From assembly GCA_964441755.1 (NCBI GenBank), contig CAYTVG010000006.1, forward strand, positions 1-64,000: a stretch of DNA of 64,000 bases, given 5' to 3'. Below are positions 18,294 through 27,197 of this stretch, one piece after another. A program made the translations under genes and the position numbers. Each line of letters begins with the position of its first letter. Position 1 is the first letter of the stretch. Source of the stretch: JAUMBM01 sp964441755 (GTDB lineage: Bacteria > Bacteroidota > Bacteroidia > Chitinophagales > Saprospiraceae). Below the pieces are notes generated by a model that was not told the DNA's origin, searched no databases, and saw only the letters and a program-made list of their open reading frames with translations.

Positions 18294-19208
18294 CTAGATA
18301 TCCCTGGCGACAAGATCTTTAAGTGCTGGCAGTAATTCCGGAAAAAGAAACCGGAACCCCACTGCCTCTAAATGTCGGGGGACACAGCGCGTGCTATTAA
18401 GAACCACGTCGGCCAGTTCGCCCATGGCCAGTCGCAGGCCAAAGGCTGGCGCTGAAAAGCTGGCAGCCGGACGGCCCAGGGCTAGGGGCAGTTGCCTGGC
18501 CAGTTCTGCATTACGCACAGGCTGAGGAGCTACGCCGTTGAAGATACCCTGATAACGCTCATCCTCAATGGCAGCGATAAACATCCGGCAGAGGTCGTCG
18601 ATATGCACCCAGGGATACCACTGCTTACCATCGCCAAACCAAGGAGATACCAGCAATTTGGCAGGCGGAATCATCTTGGCCAGCGCGCCACCTTTCACTG
18701 ACAGCACCAACCCTATGCGCAATACAAACGTACGCACCCGGAGGCGCTCGGCGAGCTCTGCGGTAGCCTTTTCCCAAGCCACACAACTTTCGGATAAAAA
18801 CCCGCTGCCTGCAGCGGCTGTTTCGGCTAGTTCTTCATCTCCACGATGGCCATAGTAGCCTATAGCAGAAGCCGCCAGATAGGCCCGCGGGCGGGTATCC
18901 GTTTCGAGACAAGCCTTCATGAGAACGGCTGCACTCTGGGTGCGGCTGCTAATGATGGAAGCTTTGCGGGCAGCCGTCCAGGGTTTGTCGGCAATGCCCT
19001 CTCCCGCCAGGTTAATGATATAATCCACCCCGATGACTGCCTCCGGATCGATATAACCGGCAGCCGGATCCCAGCGGTACACCTTATAAGGACTGTTCCG
19101 CGATGCAGATCGGCTCAAATGCGCTACAGTGTATCCCTCTTTCGTGAGAAGCTGGCTTAATCGCAGGCCAATGAGGCCACTGCCTCCGGCAATTAAAATT
19201 GTTGACAT
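18294..19208 (-). CDS. TIGR01777 family epimerase-like SDR protein (YfcH type)
   Basis: A 304-residue extended-SDR protein. The N-terminal Rossmann motif is ILIAGGSGLIGLRLSQLL (GGxGxxG), followed by the family signatures YRWDPAAGYID, INLAGEGIADKPWTAARK, YLAASAIGYYGHRGDEEL (the catalytic Tyr region; GYYG is typical) and WVHIDD near residue 200. The C-terminal DUF1731-like segment contains LGRPAASFSAPAFGLRLAMGE. Bacterial members resemble YfcH; the physiological substrate is unknown, and plant relatives act in plastid division. Single-gene unit. Confidence 0.93.
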   Translation of the reverse strand: MSTILIAGGSGLIGLRLSQLLTKEGYTVAHLSRSASRNSPYKVYRWDPAAGYIDPEAVIGVDYIINLAGEGIADKPWTAARKASIISSRTQSAAVLMKACLETDTRPRAYLAASAIGYYGHRGDEELAETAAAGSGFLSESCVAWEKATAELAERLRVRTFVLRIGLVLSVKGGALAKMIPPAKLLVSPWFGDGKQWYPWVHIDDLCRMFIAAIEDERYQGIFNGVAPQPVRNAELARQLPLALGRPAASFSAPAFGLRLAMGELADVVLNSTRCVPRHLEAVGFRFLFPELLPALKDLVARDI

Positions 19209-19373
19209 CTGCTATAAATGATTATCTTTGGCAAGTGCTTATCTCCCCAGGCCGTGTATACCTCCGGGACAGCGAGCGTTGATACCCAGCGTCCAAAATA
19301 CCGTGAGGCTTGCGTTATTATTTATACTTTTGCACTGACCTGACCCGATTACAACAGGTGAAAGTTGTGAATG

Positions 19374-19404
19374 TTTGTTAACACACAACCAATTGCTATA
19401 CTTG
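19374..19404 (+). promoter_or_regulatory. Probable promoter of the peptide-binding lipoprotein gene
   Basis: TTTG at 19374-19377, 19-base spacer, TATACTTG at 19397-19404 (one mismatch to TAnnTTTG), about 45 bases before the ATG. Exact boxes TACTTTTG at 19325-19332 and TATCTTTG at 19223-19230 lie further upstream and could be alternative starts. Confidence 0.55.
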
Positions 19405-19451
19405 ACCGTATTTATTTCGTAAGTTAGGCCTTTAAAGATGCTACTGCCTGT

Positions 19452-21248
19452 ATGAAGACTATTTATTCTTCTCTCTTCTTTCCATTACTTCTCCTACTGC
19501 TCATGGCTGCTACTTCCTGTAAAAAGAAACAGGAAAAGATTAGCTTCCGACACACCAACAATACTGTTTATGTGCGGCTACAGGCAGAACCGGACCGACT
19601 GAATCCACTCGTGAGCACCAGCGTGTACGGGCGTGTTGTCAGCGAACAATTTTTCCACGCTCCGCTGACCTTTGATCCACAGACGCTCGAAGCAATTCCC
19701 TGGCTGGCCGTCAGCAGGCCGCAGGTAAAGCCTATTGTGGAAGGACCCTACAAAGGGGGCCTTGCTTATACTTTTGAGTTGATCAAGGAGGCCCGGTGGG
19801 ATGACGGCAGCCCGGTGACGGCAGCAGATGTTGTCTTTACCTTCAAGGCCATCTTCAACCCCAAGGTCAACGCTGAAGCCTACCGTTCCTACTTCAGCTC
19901 CATCAGGGACATCGTCACAGATCCCTCCAACGATCGCAAGTATACCATTTATACCAACGAACAGTATTTCCTGGGTGAGTATGCGCTGGGCACGATGTAT
20001 ATCATGCCCGCGTATAAGTACGATCCCAACAATTTACTACGCGATATACCCATTGCTCAGCTAGCCGATCCTGAAGCGGCCGCCCGGCTGGCCGACAGCG
20101 ATCCCCGGCTGCAAACCTTTGCCGACAGCTTCAACGGAGAGCGCTATGCGCGTGATAAAGATTATATCGGTGGCTCAGGCCCCTACAAATTAGACAGTTG
20201 GGAGACCGGACAGCGCGTCAGGCTCATCAAAAAACAAAATTGGTGGGGCGATGCACTTGCCGCCCGCAACAAACTTTTTGAAGCATTGCCGGATACGCTG
20301 GACTATCTCATCATCGGTGATCCGGTAGCCACCAAGAATGCAATTCTGAATCAAGATATTGACGTTGCTACCCAACTTGACAGCCGGGATTTTAAAGAGC
20401 TCACTACCAACGAAATCGTCACCAAGCGTTATGCTATGCATACGCCCTCTGTTTTTCAGGTGTTTATTATCTCTCTGAACACCAAAGATCCTATGTTGTC
20501 CGACAAACGGGTAAGGAGGGCACTGGCACACCTGCTGGATGTAGACGCGCTTATCACCAATTTGTACGAAGGATATGCCTCGCGGGTAAACGGCCCTTTC
20601 CACCCCAGCAAAGCCTACTACAACAAAGATCTGCCGTTGATTCCTTTCGATACAGAGAAGGCCCGACAGCTCCTCAAGGAAGCTGGTTGGGAAGATTCTA
20701 ACGGCAATGGCACCGTTGACAAAATGATTGACGGAGAGAGAAAGGAGCTTGAACTGGAACTGCTGGTTACTGCCACCAGCAAATTTGCCGGCGACATGGG
20801 ACTCATGTTTCAGGCAAGCGCCCAAAAGGCAGGTGTACGCATCAACCTCAATGCCAAGGCCTTTCCTGCCATTATGGGCGAGCATGTCGCTACGCGCAAA
20901 TACCAGCTGTACGCAGGCGGTTTTGCTGCCGAACACCTGCCCGATGATCCTAAGCAGCTGTGGCATACCAGCAGTGATACCCCTTCGGGTAGCAACCGTA
21001 CCGGTTTTGGCAATGCGGAGACGGACGCGCTGATTGATCAGATTCGCAGAACGCTCGATGAAACCGAGCGCAACCGACTATACCAACAGCTTCAGGAAAT
21101 TATCTACGACGAGCAACCCATGATCTTCATGTTTGCTCCTCAGGATCGCATGGTTATCTCCAAGCGTTTCGAAACTTCTCCGACCTTGTTGAAGCCTGGT
21201 TTTATACTGCCTTCTTTCAAACTAAACCGCGACATTATCGCCAACTAA
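19452..21248 (+). CDS. ABC transporter substrate-binding lipoprotein, family 5 (peptide/nickel type)
   Basis: A 598-residue periplasm-facing lipoprotein: signal MKTIYSSLFFPLLLLLLMAA, lipobox ATSC with the cysteine at residue 23. The mature domain follows the DppA/OppA plan: LQAEPDRLNPLVSTS, then FELIKEARWDDGSPVTAADVVFT near residue 115, DKRVRRALAHLLDVDALITNLYEG near 355, and YDEQPMIFMFAPQDRMVISKRF near the end. Such proteins capture oligopeptides for a permease. No permease or ATPase gene is adjacent, so the transporter partner is elsewhere or the protein acts as a receptor. The TonB-C/TPR gene follows after 7 bases and is probably co-transcribed. Confidence 0.92.
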   Translation: MKTIYSSLFFPLLLLLLMAATSCKKKQEKISFRHTNNTVYVRLQAEPDRLNPLVSTSVYGRVVSEQFFHAPLTFDPQTLEAIPWLAVSRPQVKPIVEGPYKGGLAYTFELIKEARWDDGSPVTAADVVFTFKAIFNPKVNAEAYRSYFSSIRDIVTDPSNDRKYTIYTNEQYFLGEYALGTMYIMPAYKYDPNNLLRDIPIAQLADPEAAARLADSDPRLQTFADSFNGERYARDKDYIGGSGPYKLDSWETGQRVRLIKKQNWWGDALAARNKLFEALPDTLDYLIIGDPVATKNAILNQDIDVATQLDSRDFKELTTNEIVTKRYAMHTPSVFQVFIISLNTKDPMLSDKRVRRALAHLLDVDALITNLYEGYASRVNGPFHPSKAYYNKDLPLIPFDTEKARQLLKEAGWEDSNGNGTVDKMIDGERKELELELLVTATSKFAGDMGLMFQASAQKAGVRINLNAKAFPAIMGEHVATRKYQLYAGGFAAEHLPDDPKQLWHTSSDTPSGSNRTGFGNAETDALIDQIRRTLDETERNRLYQQLQEIIYDEQPMIFMFAPQDRMVISKRFETSPTLLKPGFILPSFKLNRDIIAN

Positions 21249-21255
21249 TTCAGTG

Positions 21256-22332
21256 ATGATTCTACGCTTGCTTTTTCTACTGCTGGTCGGTATCGGCCTC
21301 TCTATGAGTCCGGTGACTGCCCAGAATCAAGATACTACTATCTATAAGATTGTTGAAGAAATGCCTCGTTTCCCGGGCTGCGAGAATCCCGACAGTTCTC
21401 TGCAGGCGCGTAAAAAATGTGCTGACCAGCGACTGCTGGAGTACGTTTACAGCCGAATGATCTATCCGGTGGAAGCACAGCAGCAAAATATAGAGGGAAC
21501 TGTCGTCATTACGTTCGTTGTCGAAAAGGATGGTTCTCTGTCGCAAGGCAGTATTGCCCGCGATCTGGGCGGAGGTACCGGACAGGCAGCACTACAGCTA
21601 CTCTCTTACATGGAGCGAGAAGGTGTCCGTTGGATTCCGGGCCGACAAAGTGGCCAGACTGTCAGGACACAAATAAACCTGCCCGTAAAATTCAAATTGC
21701 AGGAAGCGCTACCCTATACACTGGTCAAAGGAGACACCGTGCACGTGGCCTTCGACAAAGCGCTTGATTTCACAGGTGGAGCAGAAGCCCTGCAACAGTT
21801 CCTAGCCAGCAAACTCAGCTATCCTGCTGCTATGCAGGACTCTTGCCGCATTGGTCAGGTAGATATCAAAGCGCTCATCTATGCCGACAACAGCGTCCGC
21901 ATCCTCGACATGATCGACTACAACAACCTGGGTTTTGATTTTTGGTACGAAGCAGCCAACGCGGTCACATGGACTGCAGGTAAGTGGATACCTGCCCGCT
22001 ATGGCGAGGCGGCGGTCAATGCGTCTATTGATATCTCACTTAGCTTTGAACCTACGGCTGAGGTGTGTAAACCCGTACTGACCAAGTACGCCGAGGCTGT
22101 CAAGCTGGCCGATGAGGGATCTGCGCTGATTACGGCTGAAAAATACGAGGAAGGTATCGCCAAACTGTCAGCCGCATTGGCCATATTTCCACTCGATGGC
22201 AAATTTTTGCTGCTGCGCGGGCAAGCTTACCTCGATACCAGCAAGCTCGCAGAGGCTTGTACGGATCTTCGCCTCGCCCGCTATATCACGCTTGTAGATT
22301 GGTATGACAGCATCATAGCGCTCTGTAAATAA
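21256..22332 (+). CDS. Exported TonB-C-domain and TPR protein
   Basis: A 358-residue protein with a signal peptide (MILRLLFLLLVGIGLSMSPVTAQ; ATG at 21256 preferred over GTG at 21253). Residues 28-145 form a TonB C-terminal-like domain containing KIVEEMPRFPGCE, the motif also found in the true TonB at 24853-25788. A weaker second copy follows to about residue 265 (LSYPAAMQDSCRIGQVDIKALI), and residues 270-355 hold two TPR-like units (EGSALITAEKYEEGIAKL and FLLLRGQAYLD). It has no membrane anchor or proline stretch, so it cannot energise receptors itself. A scaffolding role in the periplasm is possible. Confidence 0.75.
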   Translation: MILRLLFLLLVGIGLSMSPVTAQNQDTTIYKIVEEMPRFPGCENPDSSLQARKKCADQRLLEYVYSRMIYPVEAQQQNIEGTVVITFVVEKDGSLSQGSIARDLGGGTGQAALQLLSYMEREGVRWIPGRQSGQTVRTQINLPVKFKLQEALPYTLVKGDTVHVAFDKALDFTGGAEALQQFLASKLSYPAAMQDSCRIGQVDIKALIYADNSVRILDMIDYNNLGFDFWYEAANAVTWTAGKWIPARYGEAAVNASIDISLSFEPTAEVCKPVLTKYAEAVKLADEGSALITAEKYEEGIAKLSAALAIFPLDGKFLLLRGQAYLDTSKLAEACTDLRLARYITLVDWYDSIIALCK

Positions 22333-22335
22333 GCT

Positions 22336-22385
22336 CTTGGTAAGTATTTTTTGACTGTCGCGACAGTCAAAAAATACTTACCAAG
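22336..22385. repeat. Perfect 50-bp palindrome
   Basis: 25 bases on each side are exactly complementary with no loop (centre GTCGCGAC). It follows the TonB-C/TPR gene by 3 bases. The arms include TTTTTT and AAAAAA, so it can act as a terminator on either strand. Confidence 0.85.
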
Positions 22386-22390
22386 CTTAG

Positions 22391-22422
22391 CCATTTTTGG
22401 CGGCTGACGCCGCCAAAAATGG
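22391..22422. terminator. Hairpin ending the AIM24 gene
   Basis: 14-base perfect arms around the loop TGAC, stem core GGCGGC/GCCGCC, with TTTTT in the arm. It lies 1 base after the AIM24 stop on the minus strand. With the preceding palindrome it makes a double structure between convergent genes. Confidence 0.7.
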
Positions 22423-22423
22423 T

Positions 22424-23227
22424 TTACCATCCATCACCGTCCAGTATATTCCCGAGGCCGCCCAACATACCACCCTCATCTTTGCCTGTACCCCCGTAGC
22501 GACGAGAGGCTGCCAGAATGCGATCTGCCAGTCGGCTCAGCGGCAGTGATTGTATCCACACCCTGCCAGGTCCTCTGAGGACAGCATAGAACAAGCCCTC
22601 GCCCCCGAAAAGAACGTTCTTAACGCCCCTGATCATCTCAATATCGTAATCGACGCCCCGGGTGAAAGCTACCAGACAACCTGTGTCTATCCGTAAAACC
22701 TCTCCGGCGCGAAGTTCTCTCTGTACAATTGCACCACCGGCATGCAGAAAGGCCATACCGTTGCCCTCAAGCTTTTGCATGATAAATCCTTCGCCCCCAA
22801 AGAATCCTCTGCCTAGTTTTTGCGAAAACTCAATACCAACAGCCACCCCCTTAGCTGCACACAAGAATGCATCCTTCTGGCATATAATCTTGCCGTCAAG
22901 CCTTTCAAGGTCCAGGCTGATAATCTGCCCGGGGTAGGGAGAAGCAAATGCTACCCGCTTCTTGCCATGGCCTGCATGCGTGTAGGCCGTCATAAACAGG
23001 CCTTCGCCCGTCAACAGGCGCTTGCCTGCGGAAAATATCTTACCCCACACACCACTTCCCTCATCCCGCGCACTGCCATCACCAAAGAGGGTCTTCATCT
23101 CAATGCCGTCCTCCATCATCATAAATGCGCTTGGCTCGGCAATAACTGTCTCGTAAGGATCCAGTTCAATTTCGACATACTGCATCTCATGACCGTGGAT
23201 CTCATAATCTATCTCATGCGCTCGCAT
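22424..23227 (-). CDS. AIM24 / TIGR00266 family protein
   Basis: A 267-residue beta-rich protein of the AIM24 family (TIGR00266). Typical elements are the start HEIDYEIHGHEMQYVEIELDP, ETVIAEPSAFMMMEDGIEM, LLTGEGLFMTAYTH, then FFGGEGFIMQKLEGNGMAFLHAGG, VDTG-type LRIDTGCLVAFTRGVDYDI and VLFGGEGLFYAVLRGPGRVWIQSLP. The glycine-rich repeats form a trimeric beta-prism-like fold. The bacterial function is not settled. It starts 43 bases after ugd in the same direction, so co-transcription is likely. Confidence 0.93.
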   Translation of the reverse strand: MRAHEIDYEIHGHEMQYVEIELDPYETVIAEPSAFMMMEDGIEMKTLFGDGSARDEGSGVWGKIFSAGKRLLTGEGLFMTAYTHAGHGKKRVAFASPYPGQIISLDLERLDGKIICQKDAFLCAAKGVAVGIEFSQKLGRGFFGGEGFIMQKLEGNGMAFLHAGGAIVQRELRAGEVLRIDTGCLVAFTRGVDYDIEMIRGVKNVLFGGEGLFYAVLRGPGRVWIQSLPLSRLADRILAASRRYGGTGKDEGGMLGGLGNILDGDGW

Positions 23228-23270
23228 AGCAGCCGATTTTTTGATTTAACAATTTTTTGAAATAACTATT

Positions 23271-24590
23271 TTAACGCCTCATGGCAGGCATCCGCCCAAT
23301 ACTGTAGTAGTCAAACCCAAGCTCCTCCATCTGATCAAGATCATACAGATTGCGACCATCAAAAATCAACGGCTGCCGCAATAACTGCTTCATAACCGCG
23401 AAGCTGGGTGTGCGAAAAACACTCCATTCTGTCAGAATCGCCAGTGCATCAGCTCCTATGATAGCCTCGTACTGGTCCTTCACCAGACTTATACGGTCGC
23501 CAAAGCGGGCGCGGATATTGTCCATAGCCTCCGGATCGTAGGCACGCACCTCAGCACCGGCAGCCAACAACTCCTCTATGGTATAAAGTGCCGGCGCCTC
23601 CCGGATATCGTCTGTATTGGGTTTAAAAGCCAACCCCCAGATACCTATCGTCCGGCCCCTCAGATCACCGCCAAAATGCTCCTTTAGCTTATCGGCAATG
23701 CGCAACCGCTGGTAGTCGTTGACGTTCATCACAGACTTTAGTATGCGAAAATCATAGGCATACTCCTCTGCAGTTTTTGCCAGCGCCTGTACATCTTTGG
23801 GAAAACAACTGCCTCCGTAGCCCACACCGGGAAACAGAAACCGCTTACCAATGCGGCTGTCGCTGCCCATTCCCATGCGCACCATATCTACATTGGCGCC
23901 TACCCGCTCGCACAGGTTGGCAATCTCATTCATAAAGGTAATGCGCGTGGCCAAGTAGGCATTGGCTGCATACTTAGTCATCTCCGCCGAACGTTCATCC
24001 ATAAAAATGATCGGGTTACCCTGGCGCACAAATGGCTCGTACAGCTGCTTCATCGTCTTCTGTGCACGGGCCGAACGTGTACCTATAACCACTCGGTCAG
24101 GCTTGAGAAAATCTTCAACGGCTACTCCCTCCCGTAAAAATTCCGGATTGGAGACAACGTCAAACAAATCCTCCTGCAGGTTTTCAGCCAGCACAGCATG
24201 CACACGCTCTGCCGTACCCACCGGTACCGTGCTCTTATCAACAATCACCTTATAGTCTGTAATCATCCTGCTGAGCTGGGCAGCTACCCCCAAAATGTAA
24301 GACAAATCCGCTGATCCGTCCTCACCCGGCGGTGTGGGCAGCGCCAGGAAAATAATCTCCGCCGGCGCTATCGCTGCCGCCAGATCCGTGGTAAAAGATA
24401 AACGGCCCTGCCGTGTATTGCGCTCGACAATCGGGTCAAGCCCCGGCTCGTAAATAGGGACTTCCCCCTGCTGCATGCGCTCAACTTTGCGCGCATCAAT
24501 GTCAACACAAATGACGTTGTTTCCGGTTTCGGCAAAACAAGCACCAGTGACGAGTCCGACGTAACCAGTACCTACTACTGCAATATCCAT
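23271..24590 (-). CDS. ugd: UDP-glucose 6-dehydrogenase
   Basis: A 439-residue NAD-dependent enzyme that oxidises UDP-glucose to UDP-glucuronate for polysaccharide synthesis. It shows the N-terminal Rossmann motif MDIAVVGTGYVGLVTGACF, DKSTVPVGT, ELREG-type NPEFLREGVAVEDFLKPDR, the Lys of MTKYAANAYLATRITFMNEIA and the catalytic-cysteine segment GYGGSCFPKDVQAL, with a C-terminal UDP-binding part ending AFKPNTDDIREAPA. The ATG at 24590 opens the dinucleotide fold directly; the longer frame to 24656 is not needed. Related GDP-mannose dehydrogenases share the fold, but the motif set favours UDP-glucose. Promoter box TATCTTTG at 24654-24661. Confidence 0.94.
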   Translation of the reverse strand: MDIAVVGTGYVGLVTGACFAETGNNVICVDIDARKVERMQQGEVPIYEPGLDPIVERNTRQGRLSFTTDLAAAIAPAEIIFLALPTPPGEDGSADLSYILGVAAQLSRMITDYKVIVDKSTVPVGTAERVHAVLAENLQEDLFDVVSNPEFLREGVAVEDFLKPDRVVIGTRSARAQKTMKQLYEPFVRQGNPIIFMDERSAEMTKYAANAYLATRITFMNEIANLCERVGANVDMVRMGMGSDSRIGKRFLFPGVGYGGSCFPKDVQALAKTAEEYAYDFRILKSVMNVNDYQRLRIADKLKEHFGGDLRGRTIGIWGLAFKPNTDDIREAPALYTIEELLAAGAEVRAYDPEAMDNIRARFGDRISLVKDQYEAIIGADALAILTEWSVFRTPSFAVMKQLLRQPLIFDGRNLYDLDQMEELGFDYYSIGRMPAMRR

Positions 24591-24653
24591 ACGGTTGAAA
24601 ATTCTGCGGTGATCCCTTCCGAAGAAGGGAAAAGAGTAGATTGTTAATGACTT

Positions 24654-24661
24654 CAAAGATA
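24654..24661 (-). promoter_or_regulatory. -7 promoter box of ugd
   Basis: TATCTTTG on the minus strand, an exact TAnnTTTG match, about 64 bases before the ugd ATG. No TTG element at the usual spacing. Confidence 0.5.
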
Positions 24662-24692
24662 GGACTAATTATAATAAGGTAACTGTCCGTGC

Positions 24693-24724
24693 GCACTTTT
24701 GGCCGCTAAAGCGGCCAAAAGTGC
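24693..24724. repeat. Intergenic hairpin between tonB and ugd
   Basis: 14-base perfect arms (GCACTTTTGGCCGC and its complement) around the loop TAAA. It lies upstream of the ugd promoter and downstream of tonB on the minus strand. Confidence 0.75.
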
Positions 24725-24727
24725 TAT

Positions 24728-24786
24728 AAACGAGCGAGCAGTTTTTAAAATTTTCCAAGAAAATTTTAAAAACTGCTCGCTCGTTT
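24728..24786. repeat. 59-bp palindrome with 27-base perfect arms
   Basis: The longest perfect stem in the window: 24728-24754 pairs fully with 24760-24786 around CCAAG. The outer half is GC-rich and the inner half is A/T-rich. It lies 3 bases from the preceding hairpin and 66 bases after the tonB stop, so it probably ends tonB transcription. Confidence 0.85.
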
Positions 24787-24852
24787 GCCGGCATACCAGA
24801 CCGCCCACAGCGGCAAAACATGCTAAAGCGACGATAAAACTTCGAAATGGCC

Positions 24853-25788
24853 TCAACTATTGGGCTTAAGAATAAATTTAACCGGCAGGGTATAATATAC
24901 TTTGACAGGTCTGCCCCGTTGTTTGCCCGGTACCCAGCGCGTTTCCATACTGTTCATCAACTTGATGACACGCAGCGATTCATCGCCACAACCCGCGCCA
25001 ATATCGCGAACGACCTCTGCATTATCGATAAACCCTTTTTCATTGACCACGAACCGAATCACCACCGTCCCTTCCACACCGTTTTCCCGGGCCATTGAAG
25101 GGTAAGAAATATTGGCATAGATGAAGGCCAGCAGTTTTTGCTCCGAACAAGTTTTTCGCTCCGCTATCGTGGGCAAATCTTCGCAACCCGGAAAACGTGG
25201 CATCTCTTCCACCACTTTGAAAATTTCAGCCATTTCGGGCTCTGCAGGTGGCGGCGGGGGTGGTGGTGGCGGTAGCGGCCGATTGCTCTCCTGCGCCGGC
25301 TGCTGGCTCACCGCTGAATTTTCATCCAATGAATTATCCTTAAAATCTATGGGCTCTTCCTCCAGGACTACGTCATCGGGTACAGCCTCAAAAACCGGGG
25401 GCGGTGGGGGCGGGGGCGGGGGTGGCGGCTCCGCACTCCTGGGCACTTCTACCTCCAGATCGTACTCCATATCCAGCGCATTGTCAGGGACAAACACCTT
25501 CTCCTGTACATTCGTCCAGTTCATCGCCAACACGATCATACCCAAAGAAAGAACCAGCCCAAGCCTAAAAATGGTACCACTGTACCGGAAAATATCCACC
25601 TCCGGATATTTATTACGGGCTTCCAACGGCGAAACCCGTTTCCTGCCCTGGTATTTATTCGACAGGCCACTTTCGGACGTACGCTGCATATAATACCGAC
25701 CCAACGCAATCGACAGCAACACCAATCCGGAGGTAGTGGCGATACCCCACAGAAGTGCATGAGAAGTTATGATAAAAATGGTTAGCAT
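24853..25788 (-). CDS. tonB: TonB family energy transducer with polyproline linkers
   Basis: A 311-residue protein that couples inner-membrane energy to outer-membrane receptors. It has two hydrophobic segments, at residues 4-27 and near 75-92 (IFRLGLVLSLGMIVLAMNW). Two unbroken polyproline stretches follow, eleven and ten residues long (about 120-131 and 172-182), spaced by an acidic linker. The C-terminal TonB domain (about 190-311) starts with FKVVEEMPRFPGCEDLP and includes YPSMARENGVEGTVVIRFVVNEKG and the ending LPVKFILKPNS. The long first membrane segment is more like Bacteroidota TonB than the E. coli form. ExbB/ExbD genes are not adjacent. Confidence 0.9.
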   Translation of the reverse strand: MLTIFIITSHALLWGIATTSGLVLLSIALGRYYMQRTSESGLSNKYQGRKRVSPLEARNKYPEVDIFRYSGTIFRLGLVLSLGMIVLAMNWTNVQEKVFVPDNALDMEYDLEVEVPRSAEPPPPPPPPPPPVFEAVPDDVVLEEEPIDFKDNSLDENSAVSQQPAQESNRPLPPPPPPPPPAEPEMAEIFKVVEEMPRFPGCEDLPTIAERKTCSEQKLLAFIYANISYPSMARENGVEGTVVIRFVVNEKGFIDNAEVVRDIGAGCGDESLRVIKLMNSMETRWVPGKQRGRPVKVYYTLPVKFILKPNS

Positions 25789-25970
25789 GGCTGAGGAATT
25801 GAATAACGTGAACTAATCCGCTCAACGCCAAATTTCCTGCTTTACACCTCCCGCAACAATGACCAATGGTAGGCAAAAAGGTGATTTTTGTTATACTTTT
25901 TTCCCGCGACCCAAATCACAATATGCTGTTTGCCAGGCAAAACCAAACACAACCGCCAGCGTCTTACATT

Positions 25971-26005
25971 TTTGCCGGCAGGCAGCGCCAAATACGCTAT
26001 CTTTG
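25971..26005 (+). promoter_or_regulatory. Candidate promoter upstream of queG
   Basis: TTTG at 25971-25974, 23-base spacer, TATCTTTG at 25998-26005 (exact -7 box). It lies 179 bases before the queG ATG, and the palindrome at 26073-26110 would be in the leader. Confidence 0.45.
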
Positions 26006-26072
26006 AACTGCTAAGCGTATGTTCGGGCATTTTTGCCGTAAGCAAAAACGAGCTGTTTGGTTGCGGATTTTC

Positions 26073-26110
26073 ACCTTTTTAGTCAGCTGGCGCCAGCTGA
26101 CTAAAAAGGT
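26073..26110. repeat. Perfect 38-bp palindrome upstream of queG
   Basis: Bases 26073-26091 pair exactly with 26092-26110, centre CTGGCGCCAG, without loop. It ends in AAAAAGGT and runs straight into the dispersed-repeat-like stretch at 26101-26163. It lies between divergent genes, so it is not a simple gene-end terminator; attenuation or regulator binding is possible. Confidence 0.8.
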
Positions 26111-26183
26111 AAAAACAGAGGAAAAAAGTTGTTTTGGCATGGTGAGAGAATCCCCAACACACCAAGGTATATAAATCAGCTGC

Positions 26184-27197
26184 ATGGCACATCTACCCCC
26201 TGCCGACACCAAGGAGCAGGAACACAGCCGACTTATCAAGGAGGAAGCCGCCCGCCTTGGGTTCTCCTTCACGGGTATTGCTAAGGCAGAGCGCATGGAT
26301 GAGGAGGCTCGCAGGCTCGAGCACTGGCTCAATCAGGGCATGCACGGCAGTATGCAATGGATGGAAAATCACTTTGATAAGCGCATCGATCCCACAGCCC
26401 TAGTCCCCGGTGCCCGCTCCGTCATCAGCCTGCTGTACAACTACCAATCCGATCAAAAACAAGAAGATCCCTTAGCTCCTAAAATCAGCCGCTACGCCTA
26501 TGGCGAGGACTATCACTTTGTTATCAAGCGCAAACTCAAGGACTTGCTTTCTTTCATCCGCGACCGGATTGGCGAGGTTGACGGGCGCGTATTTGTTGAC
26601 TCTGCGCCCGTACTCGAGCGAGACTGGGCAAAGCGCGCCGGCAATGGCTGGCTTGGCAAGCATACCCTCCTCATTCACCCCCGTGCCGGCTCATGGTTTT
26701 TTTTGGCCGAAATAATCCTCGACCTCCCGCTGGCCTACGACCCACCCCTCAAAGATTATTGCGGAAGCTGCCGCCGGTGCATCGATGCCTGCCCAACCCA
26801 GGCCATCAGCCCGCAAGGCTACTGGCTCGACGCCTCCCGCTGCATCTCCTACCTGACCATAGAGCTGCGCGATGAAATCCCCGACACCTTTGCCACCCAA
26901 ATGGACAACTGGATGTTCGGCTGTGATGTATGTCAAGTGGTGTGCCCCTGGAATCGGTTTGCCAAGGTGCACGAGGAGCCTGCTTTCCTGCCGCCACCAG
27001 CCTTACTGAGCCTCGACCGGCGAGCATGGGAAGAGCTTACCGAAGAAGTCTTTCAGCAGGTGTTTAAAAAAAGTGCCGTCAAGCGCACGCGCTTTGCCGG
27101 CCTTAAGCGCAATATTGATTTTTTGAAAAAAAACAGGCAGCAGCCACGCCCTGCGGGCGATGGCAGCCAACATCCTTACAGCAGCCAGGAAAAATAG
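26184..27197 (+). CDS. queG: Epoxyqueuosine reductase QueG
   Basis: A 337-residue cobalamin-dependent iron-sulfur enzyme that completes queuosine synthesis on tRNAs with GUN anticodons by reducing epoxyqueuosine. Family motifs are LGFSFTGIAKAERMDEEARRL, VISLLYNY, ISRYAYGEDYHFVIKRKL, FVDSAPVLERDWAKRAGNGWLGKHT and the two 4Fe-4S sites CGSCRRCIDACPTQAI and GCDVCQVVCPWNRF. Family length is usual, so it is complete. The 3' end overlaps the convergent sigma-factor gene by 22 bases. No preQ1 riboswitch is visible upstream. Confidence 0.95.
   Translation: MAHLPPADTKEQEHSRLIKEEAARLGFSFTGIAKAERMDEEARRLEHWLNQGMHGSMQWMENHFDKRIDPTALVPGARSVISLLYNYQSDQKQEDPLAPKISRYAYGEDYHFVIKRKLKDLLSFIRDRIGEVDGRVFVDSAPVLERDWAKRAGNGWLGKHTLLIHPRAGSWFFLAEIILDLPLAYDPPLKDYCGSCRRCIDACPTQAISPQGYWLDASRCISYLTIELRDEIPDTFATQMDNWMFGCDVCQVVCPWNRFAKVHEEPAFLPPPALLSLDRRAWEELTEEVFQQVFKKSAVKRTRFAGLKRNIDFLKKNRQQPRPAGDGSQHPYSSQEK

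Noticed and set aside
25220..25440. Poly-G/C tracts as a slippage switch in tonB
   Set aside because: They encode two long polyproline stretches with mixed codons (CCN), so simple slippage is unlikely, although strain variation could occur.
26000..26183. preQ1 riboswitch upstream of queG
   Set aside because: No preQ1-I stem, C-rich loop or A-rich tail matching the known architecture was found; only the palindrome and the dispersed-like repeat are there.
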